Positions 1-11,308 of a stretch of 64,000 nucleotides of DNA are shown piece after piece. The stretch covers positions 13,332,501 through 13,396,500 of the forward strand of contig NC_065571.1 in assembly GCF_937616625.2 (NCBI RefSeq), read 5' to 3'. The translations under genes were made by a program, and so were the position numbers. The DNA comes from Mercurialis annua (Eukaryota; Streptophyta; Magnoliopsida; Malpighiales; Euphorbiaceae). Below the pieces are notes generated by a model. The model searched no databases. It worked only from the letters and a program-made list of their open reading frames with translations, and was not told the origin of the DNA. Position 1 is the stretch's first letter; each line of letters begins with the position of its first letter.

Positions 1-604
1 TGGTGAATGATTGTGAGAGCACTTTGATCTTTCTTTCTCTCTTTCTCCAAAGCATCTCTTTGGACTTGATTTAATGCCGCCTCATCTTCGACAGGCTCAA
101 AACCATTTTCAACTATATCCCACACACCTTGTGAACCAAGGATAGCTTTCATTCTATTTGACCAATTTTCATAATTGGTTTTAGTGAGTTGTGGGTATTG
201 AAAAGAAAAAGAATTCCCTCTCGATGACATTTTGCTATTATGGCTCTGATACCACTTTGTTGGAAGATGGTAGGCCCTTTAATTAATAATACTCACAAAC
301 ACACTCCACACACAAAGAAAGAAAGAAAGGAAGGAAGCAATATAACTAAACTTTTGTATTTGCTTTTTCTTGATTTTAAAATGCATGCTTACACAGGTAT
401 TTATACTAGTTTGTAAATAGAACGTATACAAACTTATTTATCTTTAACTTAATGACTTAACATAAACTTCTAACTTAAATGCATGTAACTTCATATGTAT
501 TAATTCAACTAAGGAAACTTAACACTTTTAACTCATAATAACTTAAATCAACTTTAAGTAATTACGTTTCTTAGTTAAGTTTATTTCAAGTTTAATATCT
601 AACA
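1..604 (-). mobile_element. Ty1/copia LTR retrotransposon, 5' LTR and start of gag (runs off window)
   Basis: On the minus strand an LTR (604 down to 258, about 347 bp) begins TGTTAGATATT and ends CTTCCAACA. Three bases later comes a primer-binding site, TGGTATCAGAGCCA (254-241), complementary to initiator-Met tRNA as in Ty1/copia. A TATA-like TATAAATA lies near 405-411. Gag starts with ATG at 230 and stays open to base 1 (about 76 codons). It contains a copia-gag N-terminal pattern (LTKTNYENWSNRMKAIL). The rest of the element lies left of the window. The 604 end falls inside F-box coding sequence, so the element disrupted that gene. The LTR end is inferred from the TG start and the break in F-box homology; the second target duplication is out of view. 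Confidence 0.82.
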
Positions 605-884
605 GAAGAAGCAGTACTCTGTTTACGAATTGCATAAACAATTTTTTGTTCGACTGCTTAGCAGCTTCCGGATGAGAGACCAAGGTATCATCGAAATCCA
701 ATACAGGGACAGAGGTCCAAGCGTACCGCCATCTTCTAAACAAAATGCTTGTTCCCACTGCATATTTCGTTGGAAGAAATGACAAAATAATACAAATAAC
801 AGCATCTGACAAACTGCTGATAATGTCTCGATTTTTGTTATGAAGATGTTCATGTTGTGCTAGGGATGCATTTCGTACTACCAT
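605..884 (-). pseudogene. F-box (FBD/LRR-type) gene, 5' fragment cut by a copia insertion
   Basis: The reading frame from ATG at 884 encodes an N-terminal F-box of the F-box/FBD/LRR class. Recognisable blocks are DIISSLSDAVICIILSFLPT, then YAVGTSILFRRWRYAWTSVP and DFDD. In this family the F-box recruits SKP1 of an SCF ubiquitin ligase, and the missing LRR/FBD part would bind the substrate. Homology stops after about 93 residues (FVNRVLLL), exactly where the LTR begins at 604. Odd residues against the family are SLSDAV for SLPDAV, CIIL for CHIL and FRRW for SRRW. The rest of the gene may survive left of the window beyond the retrotransposon. It is non-functional as it stands. Confidence 0.75.
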
Positions 885-1079
885 TATGCTTAGAAAATTA
901 TTCTAAGAACGGAGGGAGTGTGAAATCTGCAAAAGACCATAAAGCAAACCCGAAGTTGTTAAGCATGAAGATTCAACAAAAACCGGGTTATTAGTCAAAA
1001 TGGTACCCAACCTTCGCACCTTGTATCAAAATGGTACCCAACCTTTAATTTGTATTAAAATGGTACCCAACCTTCTAAC

Positions 1080-1329
1080 TGTTAGCATAATTAATATGCT
1101 ATTGGAGTAATGGCCAAGTATATGACTTGGAGTAGTGGCCAAGTATAAGACTTGGAGTAGTGGCCAAGTATAAGATACTTTCCTTTATTATTGCTTAGCC
1201 TTGCCTATATAAAGGCCTCCTATGTTATTCTAGGATTTAGGCTTTTCTCTTCTATTGTTAGCCTCTATTTCTTTGTATCTTATTATTCTATTCAATCAAT
1301 GGTTTCATATATTTCTATTAATGTTATCA
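1080..1329 (+). repeat. 5' LTR of the copia element
   Basis: Begins TGTTAGCATAATT and ends GTTATCA. It contains three tandem copies of a 25-bp unit (ggagtagtggccaagtata core) upstream of the TATA box. Confidence 0.92.
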
Positions 1330-1444
1330 TGGTATCAGAGCCAAATTATTCGTCTGGTTGTTAGTCTTTTCTACTCCTCCTTTGAGTTTGTCCTCTCTAA
1401 TTCGTTGATTTAATTTGTTAGTATTCTGTTGATTTCTTTTTAAT

Positions 1445-4400
1445 ATGGTTGAAATTCGAGATGATTCGCTTCAAACAGTTAGTGTTCAGTTAGATGGTAA
1501 AAATTATGCATATTGGAGTTATGTGATGAAAAATTTCTTGAAAGGTAAACAAAAGTGGGGTTATATTTCGGGTGATTTTGTCAAGCCTGAGGATGGCACA
1601 ACTGCTGATTATGTGTCTTTGTTAGATAAGTGGGAAGTTGCTAATTCCAAAATTATTACTTGGATCAATAATTCTGTTAAGCACTCGATAGGGACCCAGT
1701 TAGTAAAATATGAGACAGCTAAGGAGGTTTGGGATCATCTATCTAGACTGTACACACAGTCTAACTTTGCAAAACAATACCAGTTGGAGTCTGATATTCG
1801 TGCTCTGCAGCAGAAAAGCATGAGTATTCAGGAATTTTATGATGCTATGACAGATTTGTGGGATCAGCTGGCTCTCACAGAATCTGCTGAATTACGAGGC
1901 TTTGGGCCTTATATTGCACGAAGAGAGGAGCAGAGATTGGTACAGTTCTTAATGGCTCTTCGTGATGAGTTTGAAGGACTTCGTGGGTCCATTCTGCATC
2001 GTCATCCGCTGCCTTCTGTTGATTCTGTTGTTAGTAAACTTTTGGCTGAGGAAATTCGTCTTAAGCCTTCTGTTGTAAAGGAAGTTTCTACGGTCTCTAC
2101 TCCATCAGTCTTCACCATGCCTCCACGACCAAACTTTTATTCTCAAGTTAGGCCGTATGGAACTGTTGCTCGTGATGAATGTAGTTTTTGTAAACAGAAA
2201 GGTCATTGGAAATCACAATGTCCAAAGTTAGGTAAAGGAAAGCAGCAGTATGCTCAGCAACAGCCCCATCAGCAGTCTCAGCAATGGAGTTACCGACCAC
2301 CAGCTCCTCATAATGGACCTCCTCTTCTTCCTCGCCCTCACAATGCATTGACGACTTCTTCTTTAGATCCATCAATGGTTGAGCAGTTTCAACAGTTCCT
2401 TGCATCTCAGTCACATGCCATGGCAGCTTCATCTCAAATAGGTTTGTCATCTAGTTCGTCAGGTATATCTTATTCCTCTTGGATTTTAGATTCTGGTGCT
2501 TCGAATCATATGTCACCTAATTTGTCATCTTTTACTTCTTTGACTCCTAAAGTTTCTGTTCCTGTCATGAGTGCTAGTGGTACACCTATGCCCTTGCAAG
2601 GTGTTGGTTCAGTTACTACACCTTCTTTGTCCTTATCTAATGTTTATCATATTTCTAGTCTTACTTTAAATCTTGCTTTTGTTGGTCAAATTTGTGATAA
2701 TGGTTGTTTAGTTTCCTTTTCTTCTTCTGCTTGTTATGTTCAGGATCCAAAGTCTCAGGAAGTGATTGGGACCGGCCATAGGGAAGGAGGACTTTATATA
2801 TTGGATCAGCTCAAAACTCCTAAGATTGCGGCTGCTGTTCCTAGTGTGGATGTTTCGTCTTTTCGTTTGAGTCAGTCTTCTTCTGTGTTTTATTTGTGGC
2901 ATTCTCGCCTTGGTCATGTCTCTAGATCTCGATTACAATTTTTTAGCGTCTACAGGAGTTTTAGGAGATTTGAAAACTCATGATATTTCTGATTGCAGTG
3001 GTTGTAAACTTGCAAAGTTCTCTGCTTTGCCTTTTCCTAAAAGTAATTCTTTTTCTGTTGCACCTTTTGATCTCATTCATTCTGATGTTTGGGGACCCTC
3101 TCCTGTTCCTACAAAGGGGGGCTCTCGTTATTATGTCTCTTTTATTGATGATTGCACTCGTTATTGTTGGATTTATCTTATGAAACGTCGCTCAGACTTT
3201 TTGACATTTATAATGAGTTTCGCTCTCTTGTAAAATCTCAACATGAAGCTGTTATTAAATGTTTTAGATGTGATTTGGGGGGCGAATATACTTCTCATGC
3301 TTTTAAGGGACTTCTTGCTTTAGATGGCACAATTTACCAAACTTCTTGCACTGATACTCCTGAACAAAATGGGGTTGCTGAAAGAAAACATAGGCATATT
3401 CTTGAGACTGCTAGGTCACTTTTATTGTCTGCTAGTGTTCCTAGTGAATTTTGGGGGGAGGCAGCTCTTACTTCTGTTTATTTGATTAATAGAATTCCTA
3501 CTTCTCATAATTCTGGCTTGTCTCCTTATGAGAGATTGTATGGTTGTCTTCCAGATTATTCTTCTCTTTGTGTTTTTGGTTCTACCTGTTTTGTTCTTCT
3601 TCCTCGTGTTCAGCAGAGTAAGTTAACTTCACGGTCTGCCATATGTGTTTTTCTTGGTTATGGCGCAGGACAAAAGGGGTATCGTTGTTTTGATCCAGTC
3701 AGTCATAAGTTATATGTTTCTCGTCATGTTGTCTTTCTTGAACATATTCCTTATTTTACAATTCCTGACCGTTCTCATAGTATATCTATGCCTGATCTTA
3801 TTCACATTGATCCATTTACTGCTGATAATGATGAGATACCTCGTGATGGCCATCCTAACACTTCTATTGGCCCCTCAACTACAGTCACTACCCAATCATC
3901 TTCTGAGACTGCGGATACTACTGAACACCGTTATCCTGTACGAAATCGTAAGTCTACTAAACAACCTGATTTTGCTTATTCTTGTCTTTCCAGTTCATTT
4001 TCTTCATTCCTTGCTTCTATTCATTGTCTTTCTGAGCCTTCATCTTTTAAAGAGGCAGTTTGTGATCCTATTTGGCAACGTGCTATGGCTGAGGAGCTCA
4101 CTGCTCTTCACCAAACCCATACTTGGGATTTAGTGTCTCTTCCTGCAGGAAAACGTGCTATTGGTTCTCGTTGGGTCTTTAAAATTAAAACTAAGGCTGA
4201 TGGATCTATTGAAAGATATAAAGCTCGCTTGGTTGCTAAGGGTTATTCTCAGGAATATGGTATGGATTATGAGGAGACTTTTGCTCCTGTTGCAAAAATG
4301 ACTACAGTTCGAACTCTTATTGCGGTTGCTTCTGTTCGTCGTTGGGATATCACTCAAATGGATGTTAAAAATGCCTTTCTGAATGGCGACCTTCATGAAG

Positions 4401-5555
4401 AAGTCTATATGGTTCCTCCTCCTGGTATTGATCACCAACCTGGTGAAGTTTGCAAACTTAGGAAGGCTCTTTATGGTCTCAAACAGGCTCCCCGTGCCTG
4501 GTTTGAGAAATTCTCTACTGTGATTACTTCTCTTGGTTTTTGCCCAAGTAACCATGATTCTGCTTTGTTTGTCAAGTGTACCTCGGCTGGTCGAATTTTG
4601 CTTTCGCTTTATGTTGATGATATGATTATTACAGGTGATGATGTTGTTGGTATTAGCTTATTGAAGTCTAAGTTGACTCGAAGTTTTGCCATGAAAGACT
4701 TGGGTCCCCTTCGTTACTTCTTGGGTATTGAATTTGCTTCTTCTCCAAAAGGGTATCTTCTTTCTCAATCTAAGTATATTTCTGATATTTTTGAGCGTGC
4801 TCGCCTCTCGGATAACAAGACTGTTGATACTCCAATTGAGCTCAATGCTCGGTACTCTATTTCTGATGGGTCTCCACTGCCAGATCCGAGTCTTTATAGA
4901 ACGGTTGTTGGAAGTTTGGTTTATCTCACTATCACTCGCCCTGATATTGCCTATGCTGTTCACATAGTCAGTCAGTTTGACTTCTCCTACTACAGTTCAT
5001 TGGGCTGCTGTTATTCGCATCTTGAGATATCTCTATGGCACTCAGTTTCGGACTCTTTTGCTTTCCTCTACTTCATATTTGGAGTTATGTGCTTACTCTG
5101 ATGCTGATTGGGCTGGTGATCCTACTGACCGCAAATCTACTACTGGATTTTGTATTTTTCTGGGTGATTCTCTTATCTCTTGGAAAAGTAAAAAGCAGGA
5201 TGTTATATCTCGGTCTTCAACAGAGGCCGAATACCGTGCTATGGCTTCTACTACTTGTGAAATCGTCTGGCTGCGATGGTTGCTTGCTAATATGGGCGTT
5301 TCTTTGCGGACTCCTTTGCACTGTGATAATAAGAGTGCTATCCAGATTGCTTATAAGTCGGTTTTTTACGAAAGGACCAAGGATATTGAGATTGACTGCC
5401 ATATTACTCGCCATCATCTTCAGAATGGCACATTGACATTGCCATTTGTCTCTTCCTCCTTACAGCTTGCAGATTTGTTTACTAAATCATTGTCCTCTTC
5501 GCGCTTTCGTTTTTTGACTGACAAACTCTCGATGCTTATTGCTATCGCATCATGA
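1445..5555 (+). pseudogene. Copia gag-pol polyprotein with three frameshifts
   Basis: Domains in order: gag (1445-2170), zinc knuckle CSFCKQKGHWKSQC (about 2179-2220), aspartic protease DSGASNHM (about 2488), integrase (GAG-pre region WHSRLGHVS at about 2898, then DLGGEYTS and TPEQNGVAERKHR at about 3280-3390), reverse transcriptase (YVDDMIITGDD at about 4610-4640) and RNase H (DADWAGDPTDRKSTTGFC at about 5101). The frame breaks three times: a probable extra T in the T-run near 2940, one lost base near 3205, and a probable 2-base loss near 4978. Every catalytic block can still be read across the breaks. It could transpose only with proteins supplied by another copy. Confidence 0.92.
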
Positions 5556-5568
5556 GTTTGAGGGGGAA

Positions 5569-5843
5569 TATTAGCATAATTAATATGCTATTGGAGTAAT
5601 GGCCAAGTATATGACTTGGAGTAGTGGCCAAGTATAAGACTTGGAGTAGTAGCCAAGTATATGACTTGGAGTAGTGGCCAAGTATAAGATACTTTCCTTT
5701 ATTATTGCTTAGCCTTGCCTATATAAAGGCCTCCTATGTTATTCTAGGATTTAGGCTTTTCTCTTCTATTGTTAGCCTCTATTTCTTTGTATCTTATTCT
5801 TCTATTCAATCAATGGTTTCGTATATTTCTATTAATGTTATCA
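5569..5843 (+). repeat. 3' LTR of the copia element
   Basis: Begins TATTAGCATAATT (the second base of the usual TG is mutated) and ends GTTATCA. It has four copies of the 25-bp repeat where the 5' LTR has three. Confidence 0.9.
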
Positions 5844-6223
5844 CTAACGTTTGTATCAAAATGGTTTTTTAAACAATTTTCAGTCACTTTTGATGACGTG
5901 GCAACCGGAAAACTAATTTTTTATATTATGACAAATAAGATTTTATATAATTTAAAAAAATAAAACGAACTCTTATTTTAAATCAATAAAAAAATTATTT
6001 TTTCGGTCGCCACATCATCATAAGTGGCTGGAAAATGTTAAAAAACCATTTTGAAACAAATGTTAGAAGGTTGGGTACCATTTTAATACAAATTAAAGGT
6101 TGGGTACTATTTTGATATAAGGTGCGAAGGTTGGGTACCATTTTGGCTAATGACCCCCTTATGGTCATGTTTTGAATTGAACCAATTTTTTTGTTAATAT
6201 GTTTGCCAAACAAACCACAGGAC

Positions 6224-6741
6224 TGTTGGGTTTTATAGGTTCATAACGCAGCGGAATTTCAAAAATTTATCTAAAAACCCAAACCAAGATCCATGTAATT
6301 CGAATTAACAGAATAATTACTTACTTGTATGTCGAACTCAACAGCAATGTAGGAAGGAAGGAGGTGGTTAACTTTGGTGATACCTGGCCTCGGATCAAAA
6401 ACGCCTCCAAAAGAACGCGTCCTCTACGAGTATCCACACGAACAGACCTTAGCCAAAACTAGTGCTTGTGTGCTAGCACTATTGCTTCACAAGCAATTTC
6501 GAATTTTAGTGATTTAGTGAATAATGAATTTCGTGATACTCAAACCAATTGCTTAATATGTATTTATAGTGATAAACAACACTAGGGTTTGAGACAAATT
6601 CGAATTTCAATCTCATTGCAATTCTACAAGTTTATGTTTATCAAAAACTCCTTTTTGATAATTATCCATATATATTAATTACTATATTTATTATCTTCCA
6701 AAAATAATAAATTAAGAAAAACACTTATCCTTAAATTTCGA

Positions 6742-6799
<58 letters not shown>

Positions 6800-7771
6800 T
6801 AATATATATATTACGAATTATATATATATATAATTAATCACTTAATCACATTGGGCTTGTACAACCCATAACTGTTTTGGGCATGTTCTTAGTGTGCGAC
6901 CCTGTAGGTTCATATAACGTTGGCAGTAGGCTCGAAATCCCTATTTCAGCCCACAATTCATAAGTGGCCTCTAGCAAGACATTATGACTACCCAAGTTAT
7001 ACGAATATCGATAATCCGATTTAACCATTTACAATAATATTTTAATCCCTTTGTTTCTTGATATCCAGATTGAATATAAGGCATATTCCTGTCATCCTTA
7101 CAATATTCAATCATTAGTTTCTTGACTTTAAGTAGACTGAAAATGATAACTCCTTATCAATTAGCATGGCCATGCATTTCCTTCAGTCTATCTTCTTCAA
7201 GGGGCCCATAGATATCTTACTCAAATAAATGAGGGACAAATTCCTTCTCAGTCACTCACATTCCTCACATAGTTACTTTCATATCCAATGACAATCTATT
7301 CCATTATCCTGTTAAAGATAATGTAAGACTGTATCAAAATATGAAATATCTATGTAGAAATCCATGATGATTTCAAGGTCAAAGGATTATACTAATAGAA
7401 CTGTAATGAGAATTACTTATGGCAGTGATCTATGTAGTATTCTCACAGTGGGTCATCCAGTGTCTTATTTCTCAAATAGCACCTATGATTTGACTTAATA
7501 TCTCATATACATGATTAGTAAAACATAATCATCAGTCAACATCATACTAGTCTCAATGTTCTATTAAGACTAGGGATAGATGGTATATAATTCTTTTATT
7601 AAACCTAAGGGTTCTACTATCAAGTCACATACTCGATGACCTTAGAAAGAATTAACCATTCAAGTATTTTAATCATTAATATAAAATGATAAAAACTGCC
7701 AATCAATAAATAACAAAATGATAAAGTCAAAACATGGTCAAACATGATTGACCTAGTGCATATCACTAACA
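6224..7771 (-). mobile_element. Solo LTR (copy A), 1.55 kb
   Basis: Plus-strand ends are TGTTGGGTTTTATAG and ATCACTAACA, flanked by a perfect 5-bp duplication AGGAC (6219-6223 and 7772-7776). There is no internal region, so recombination between two LTRs left a solo LTR. It holds a long (TA)n tract. A diverged relative lies at 13139-15092. Minus orientation is preferred because the minus-strand start TGTTAGTGATATGCAC resembles usual LTR starts, but TG..CA ends do not prove it. Class (copia or gypsy) is not determined. Confidence 0.85.
6745..6796. repeat. (TA)n microsatellite in solo LTR A
   Basis: An almost uninterrupted AT dinucleotide run of about 50 bases, followed by further ATATAT blocks to about 6832. 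The related LTR has a longer run at the matching place. Confidence 0.9.
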
Positions 7772-8169
7772 AGGACAAGTCACATGATAACCAAACCAAA
7801 ATCGGCAAACGTGTGGCACTGACATGGCAAATATGTTAGCAAAAAATCGGTTTGATTCGTGAAATGGCTATAGAAGATAACAAACATAGTAAAACGGTAA
7901 ATCATGCTGATTTTTAAAGATTTGTCTATAACTAACAAAAGCGGCAAACATTTGTTATTTTATTACGATTAAACTATAATTTATTAACAGTCCATATGGA
8001 TAGAAGAAAAATCAAAATGAAATTATAATATACTATATATTATTATCGTTCAATTTGTTTTTAGTGTTTTGTAACAATCACTGCGAGATTACAGATTTAT
8101 TCGAATAATTTGAATTATTTAAAAAGGGAGTAGCGCTTAATTAAATTGTGGAGTATCAATATATACATC

Positions 8170-8602
8170 GGGTTATTGATTCTGGGAGTCATTGTACTTT
8201 TCCAAAGTTGCAAAATGGTCACCGAACAATTTTTTGTTCCAAAATAGTCACTGTACTTTGTGATTAGTAATTTCCGGCGATCACCATTCATTCGGTGACT
8301 TTTGTCCTACGTGGCTTGCCGGAAGCTTACTTACACTTTCCTCTTTACCATGTCATTGTCGATATCACTCTTATTTTTCTACATCATCATCTTCTTCCTT
8401 AATTTTTTAAATAATTTCCGGCAAAATGAAAGGTGTGAGTCAGCTTCCGGCAAGCCACATAGGACAAAAGTCGCCGGATTTCATTTAGTGATCGCCAGAA
8501 GTTACTAATCACAAAGTACAGTGACCATTTTGAAACAAACAATTGTTCGGTGACCATTTTGCAACTTTGGGAAAGTATAGTGACTCCCAGAATCAATAAC
8601 CC
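8170..8602. mobile_element. Mutator-type MITE (GGGTTATTGATTC family)
   Basis: Terminal inverted repeats GGGTTATTGATTCTGGGAGT and its complement enclose inverted arms of over 100 bp (blocks such as 'tgcaaaatggtcaccgaaca'). The flanking 9-mers are ATATACATC (8161-8169) and ATATATATC (8603-8611), eight of nine matching, as expected for Mutator-type insertion. It ends about 160 bp upstream of the F-box gene and so may affect its promoter. Confidence 0.8.
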
Positions 8603-8761
8603 ATATATATCACTTCAAACTGTATCAGACTGTAGGGAATCACTTTTGCTTTTCTTTTAAACCAACAGCTGAGATGTCATAAATTGACTTACCAACATAT
8701 ATATGTGAGTGATGGAATTAGACGTGAATTCTATTTATATTAGGACTCCATATATGGATCG

Positions 8762-10024
8762 ATGGATTATATATTTAGGAAAAAAAATTGTTATCATTGT
8801 GCAACTAATCTAATTAGAGCAACGGATGAGATGTCATCAATTCAGTTACCAACAGATATAATAGAGAAGATCCTACTCCGGCTGCCTGTGAAATCACTTT
8901 TACGATTCCGATGTGTTTCAAAATCATTCTGCACTCTCATTCATAGCTCGTATTTCATTAATACCCACATTCAATTTTCAATCCAAACCCAAATCCGCAA
9001 CAAGCTGATCATCTTCCACCAAGAACGGGGTCTGGATAGTTATTTGCATGCGGTGGATTTGCATACTGAAGGTAATGAACGAGTTGTCCAGCTGGTTAGC
9101 CCAGTCAGTTTGCCCAATAAATCTGATAATATTTTAGGTTCTAGCAACGGTTTGCTTCTCTTATCTTCAAACGAACAGCTCATACTATGGAATCCATTCA
9201 CTAACCGCCACAAAATACTACCAATAAACCAACCCGCGCCCCATGAATTTGACCGCCGCCGGAGCTTCCATGCGACAGATGATAGGCGTCGGAGGTATGA
9301 TAAATATTATAAGCTATACGGTCCCATAATGCACTACACCTATAAAAGGGAAAACCGTATGTACAACAAGGGATTAGAGTTTGATGAGTGGAGACTAGGG
9401 GTTGATGAGTTCGGATTAGGGTTTGATGTTAGTAGTAATGATTACAAAGCTGTAAGAATCCATCATCTTGCATATGATGAGGTGGAAGTTTGGGTTTATA
9501 GTTTAAGATCCAATTCATGGACAAGATTTGACGATGTTACATTCGATGTCGAAGCTCGTAGAAGCTGCTCGATATTCGTGCAATGTTTTTATCCAATGCT
9601 TAACTATCCAATCATGTTAGCTCGGTTTAACTTTGCCAGTAACAAGTTTCAATTGCTTCCGTATCGGCGTCGTCGTGATGAACTGTATGTTTTAGAAGGG
9701 CAAGTTTGTTTAGAGTTAGGTAACAAGGATTACAACAAGTACGAGGTTCGTTTACTCGGTGTTGCCGACGAATATGATGATCCAGTGCAATTTTGGAGAG
9801 AATTGGATACTATAAAATGTGAGTCAGATAGTAGATTTATAAAACCTTTGATGTTTTATCCAGAAGCTGGTTTTATGGCGGATGTGACCGAACGTAACGT
9901 TGATCATAATATTGTTTGGTATGACCTGAAGAAGAAGACATTAGAAAACTATGAAATTCCATGTGTTTCTCAAAATTGGAAAAACTCAGTCACTTGTTGG
10001 GAAACTCTCGTACAACTTAATTAG
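8762..10024 (+). CDS. F-box protein with F-box-associated (FBA) interaction region
   Basis: Intronless gene of the plant F-box/kelch-like class. The F-box is at residues about 28-66 (LPTDIIEKILLRLPVKSLLR, then FRCVSKSF). An F-box-associated region follows (GSSNGLLLL, LWNPFTNRHKILP, then VWVYSLRSNSW). The product should bind SKP1 in an SCF ubiquitin ligase and hold a substrate through its C-terminal half. The frame is open from 8762 (420 aa), but ATG at 8831, just before MSSIQLPTD, fits the family's usual start better and gives 397 aa. An acidic/Arg-rich insert (about residues 165-215) looks lineage-specific. No frame defects are seen. A MITE ends close upstream. The substrate is unknown. Confidence 0.88.
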   Translation: MDYIFRKKNCYHCATNLIRATDEMSSIQLPTDIIEKILLRLPVKSLLRFRCVSKSFCTLIHSSYFINTHIQFSIQTQIRNKLIIFHQERGLDSYLHAVDLHTEGNERVVQLVSPVSLPNKSDNILGSSNGLLLLSSNEQLILWNPFTNRHKILPINQPAPHEFDRRRSFHATDDRRRRYDKYYKLYGPIMHYTYKRENRMYNKGLEFDEWRLGVDEFGLGFDVSSNDYKAVRIHHLAYDEVEVWVYSLRSNSWTRFDDVTFDVEARRSCSIFVQCFYPMLNYPIMLARFNFASNKFQLLPYRRRRDELYVLEGQVCLELGNKDYNKYEVRLLGVADEYDDPVQFWRELDTIKCESDSRFIKPLMFYPEAGFMADVTERNVDHNIVWYDLKKKTLENYEIPCVSQNWKNSVTCWETLVQLN

Positions 10025-10243
10025 TCCCAAACTTTTATATTTGTCTTTTTTTTCCAAGCAACATGGAATTAATTACAATTTAGATTTATGTATAGTTGAT
10101 AGGTTTATGTTAATTAATAGATTTATGTTTTAATTTACATATAAAACATATGATAGTTAATTTAATTTAATTATTAGTTTATGATGAGTATAATAAAATT
10201 ATAATTTACATGTGTTTTATATGTAAATAAATGTATTAATTGT

Positions 10244-10990
10244 TATAGTTTAAAGTTATCAAAGTTAGCGGTCAGCAACGGTCGGTTCGGTCATCGAACC
10301 GTCCAAAAATTCAAAACCGTTCGGTTTTTTAAAAATTTCGGTCACCGAACCGTATTAACCAAATTATATCAAAACCGTATCAATCAAACCGAAATATTTC
10401 GGTTCGGTTCGGTTCGGTCGAAAACCGTAATATTTTTTGTATGATTTTTAGAAAGAAAAAAAAACAGTTTTTTAAAAAATAAATAAAAAGAAAATGGAGA
10501 AATTTAATCTAGAGAGTACATGTGCTTTAAATTAAATCTATATTTATCGTGTTTTATTCTAAAACTATAAAAATAAACAAGTTTAATATATAAATATGTG
10601 TATATGAAAGTTTAAAACAACGTAATTTTTAAATACGGTCGGTTCGGTTATTACGGTTATTTTTTTGTAAAAACCGTAAACCGAACCAAATAGTCAAAAT
10701 TTTAAAAATTCGGACCATAACTGAACCATATTTTCAAATTATATTTCGGTTTGATTAATTCGGTTCGATTCGGTTCGGTTATTCGGTTTTAACCGTTTAA
10801 TGCTCACCCCTAATCAAAGTAACTTAAACTAGAATGAACTTTACGTATATAGTTTAAAGTTACCAAAATAACTTAAACTAAAATGAATTTTACGTATATA
10901 GTTTAAAGTTATCAAAGTAACTTAAACTAGAATGAACTTTGCGTATATAGTTTAAAGTTATCAAAGTAACTAAAACTAGAATGAATTTTA
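10244..10990. repeat. 49-bp tandem repeat, about 4 units, split by a hAT MITE
   Basis: The unit 'atagtttaaagttatcaaag' plus 'taacttaaactagaatgaac' recurs with a 49-bp period, with starts near 10849, 10898 and 10947. The first unit starts at 10244 and is interrupted by the element at 10266-10812. Confidence 0.85.
10266..10812. mobile_element. hAT-type MITE with CGGTTCGGTT repeats
   Basis: Flanked by a perfect 8-bp duplication ATCAAAGT (10258-10265 and 10813-10820), the hAT signature. Terminal inverted repeats are TAGCGGTCAGCA and TAGGGGTGAGCA (10 of 12 matching). The interior is dominated by inverted CGGTTCGGTT / AACCGAACCG motifs and has no coding capacity. Confidence 0.85.
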
Positions 10991-11308
10991 ATTATGAAAA
11001 TACCATAATAATATGTAATGTTTGACAATTGTTAAAATTTAAGAAATTATCCAAAGATAAATAATTATTTTATGATTGTTGAACAATAACGGGATATATT
11101 ATTATTTTAATTGATTATATTTAAATATCTAAAGATGTTAAATATATTTAATTAAAATAAAATAATTATCCATTATGTATATATATGGTATTTAAGATAT
11201 GTCGTAATATTTACCTAAAGGAAAACTACTTCATAAATTTTTCTGAATCTATATTAATTGTGAGCTTTATGTTATATTTTGCAGTTGTTGTAATTCATTC
11301 ACATGCAT

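Larger units (their letters stand above)
1075..5848 (+). mobile_element. Ty1/copia LTR retrotransposon, near full length
   Basis: LTRs are 1080-1329 (250 bp) and 5569-5843 (275 bp), flanked by a perfect 5-bp target duplication CTAAC (1075-1079 and 5844-5848). The primer-binding site TGGTATCAGAGCCA (1330-1343) directly follows the 5' LTR. A purine tract (TTGAGGGGGAA, about 5558-5568) precedes the 3' LTR. The LTR promoter has TATATAAA near 1206. The two LTRs differ by only a few substitutions plus one copy of a 25-bp internal tandem repeat (three copies left, four right), so the insertion is fairly recent. It sits inside the 985-6156 MITE. Confidence 0.93.
985..6156. mobile_element. Mutator-like MITE split by a copia insertion
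   Basis: The left arm (985-1079) and right arm (5849-6156) are inverted copies built around repeated 'ATGGTACCCAACCTT'. Ends are GGGTTATTAGTC and its near complement GGCTAATGACCC. Removing the copia element and one TSD copy leaves an element of about 400 bp. The inner right part (5860-6040) holds a further inverted pair around 'atggttttttaa'. No clear 9-bp target duplication was found at the outer ends, so the superfamily is inferred from the other GGGTTATTRR elements in the window. Confidence 0.6.

Noticed and set aside
890..915. Stowaway-like end (ACGGAGGGAGTG) near the F-box fragment
   Set aside because: Only one end is present; no partner was found.
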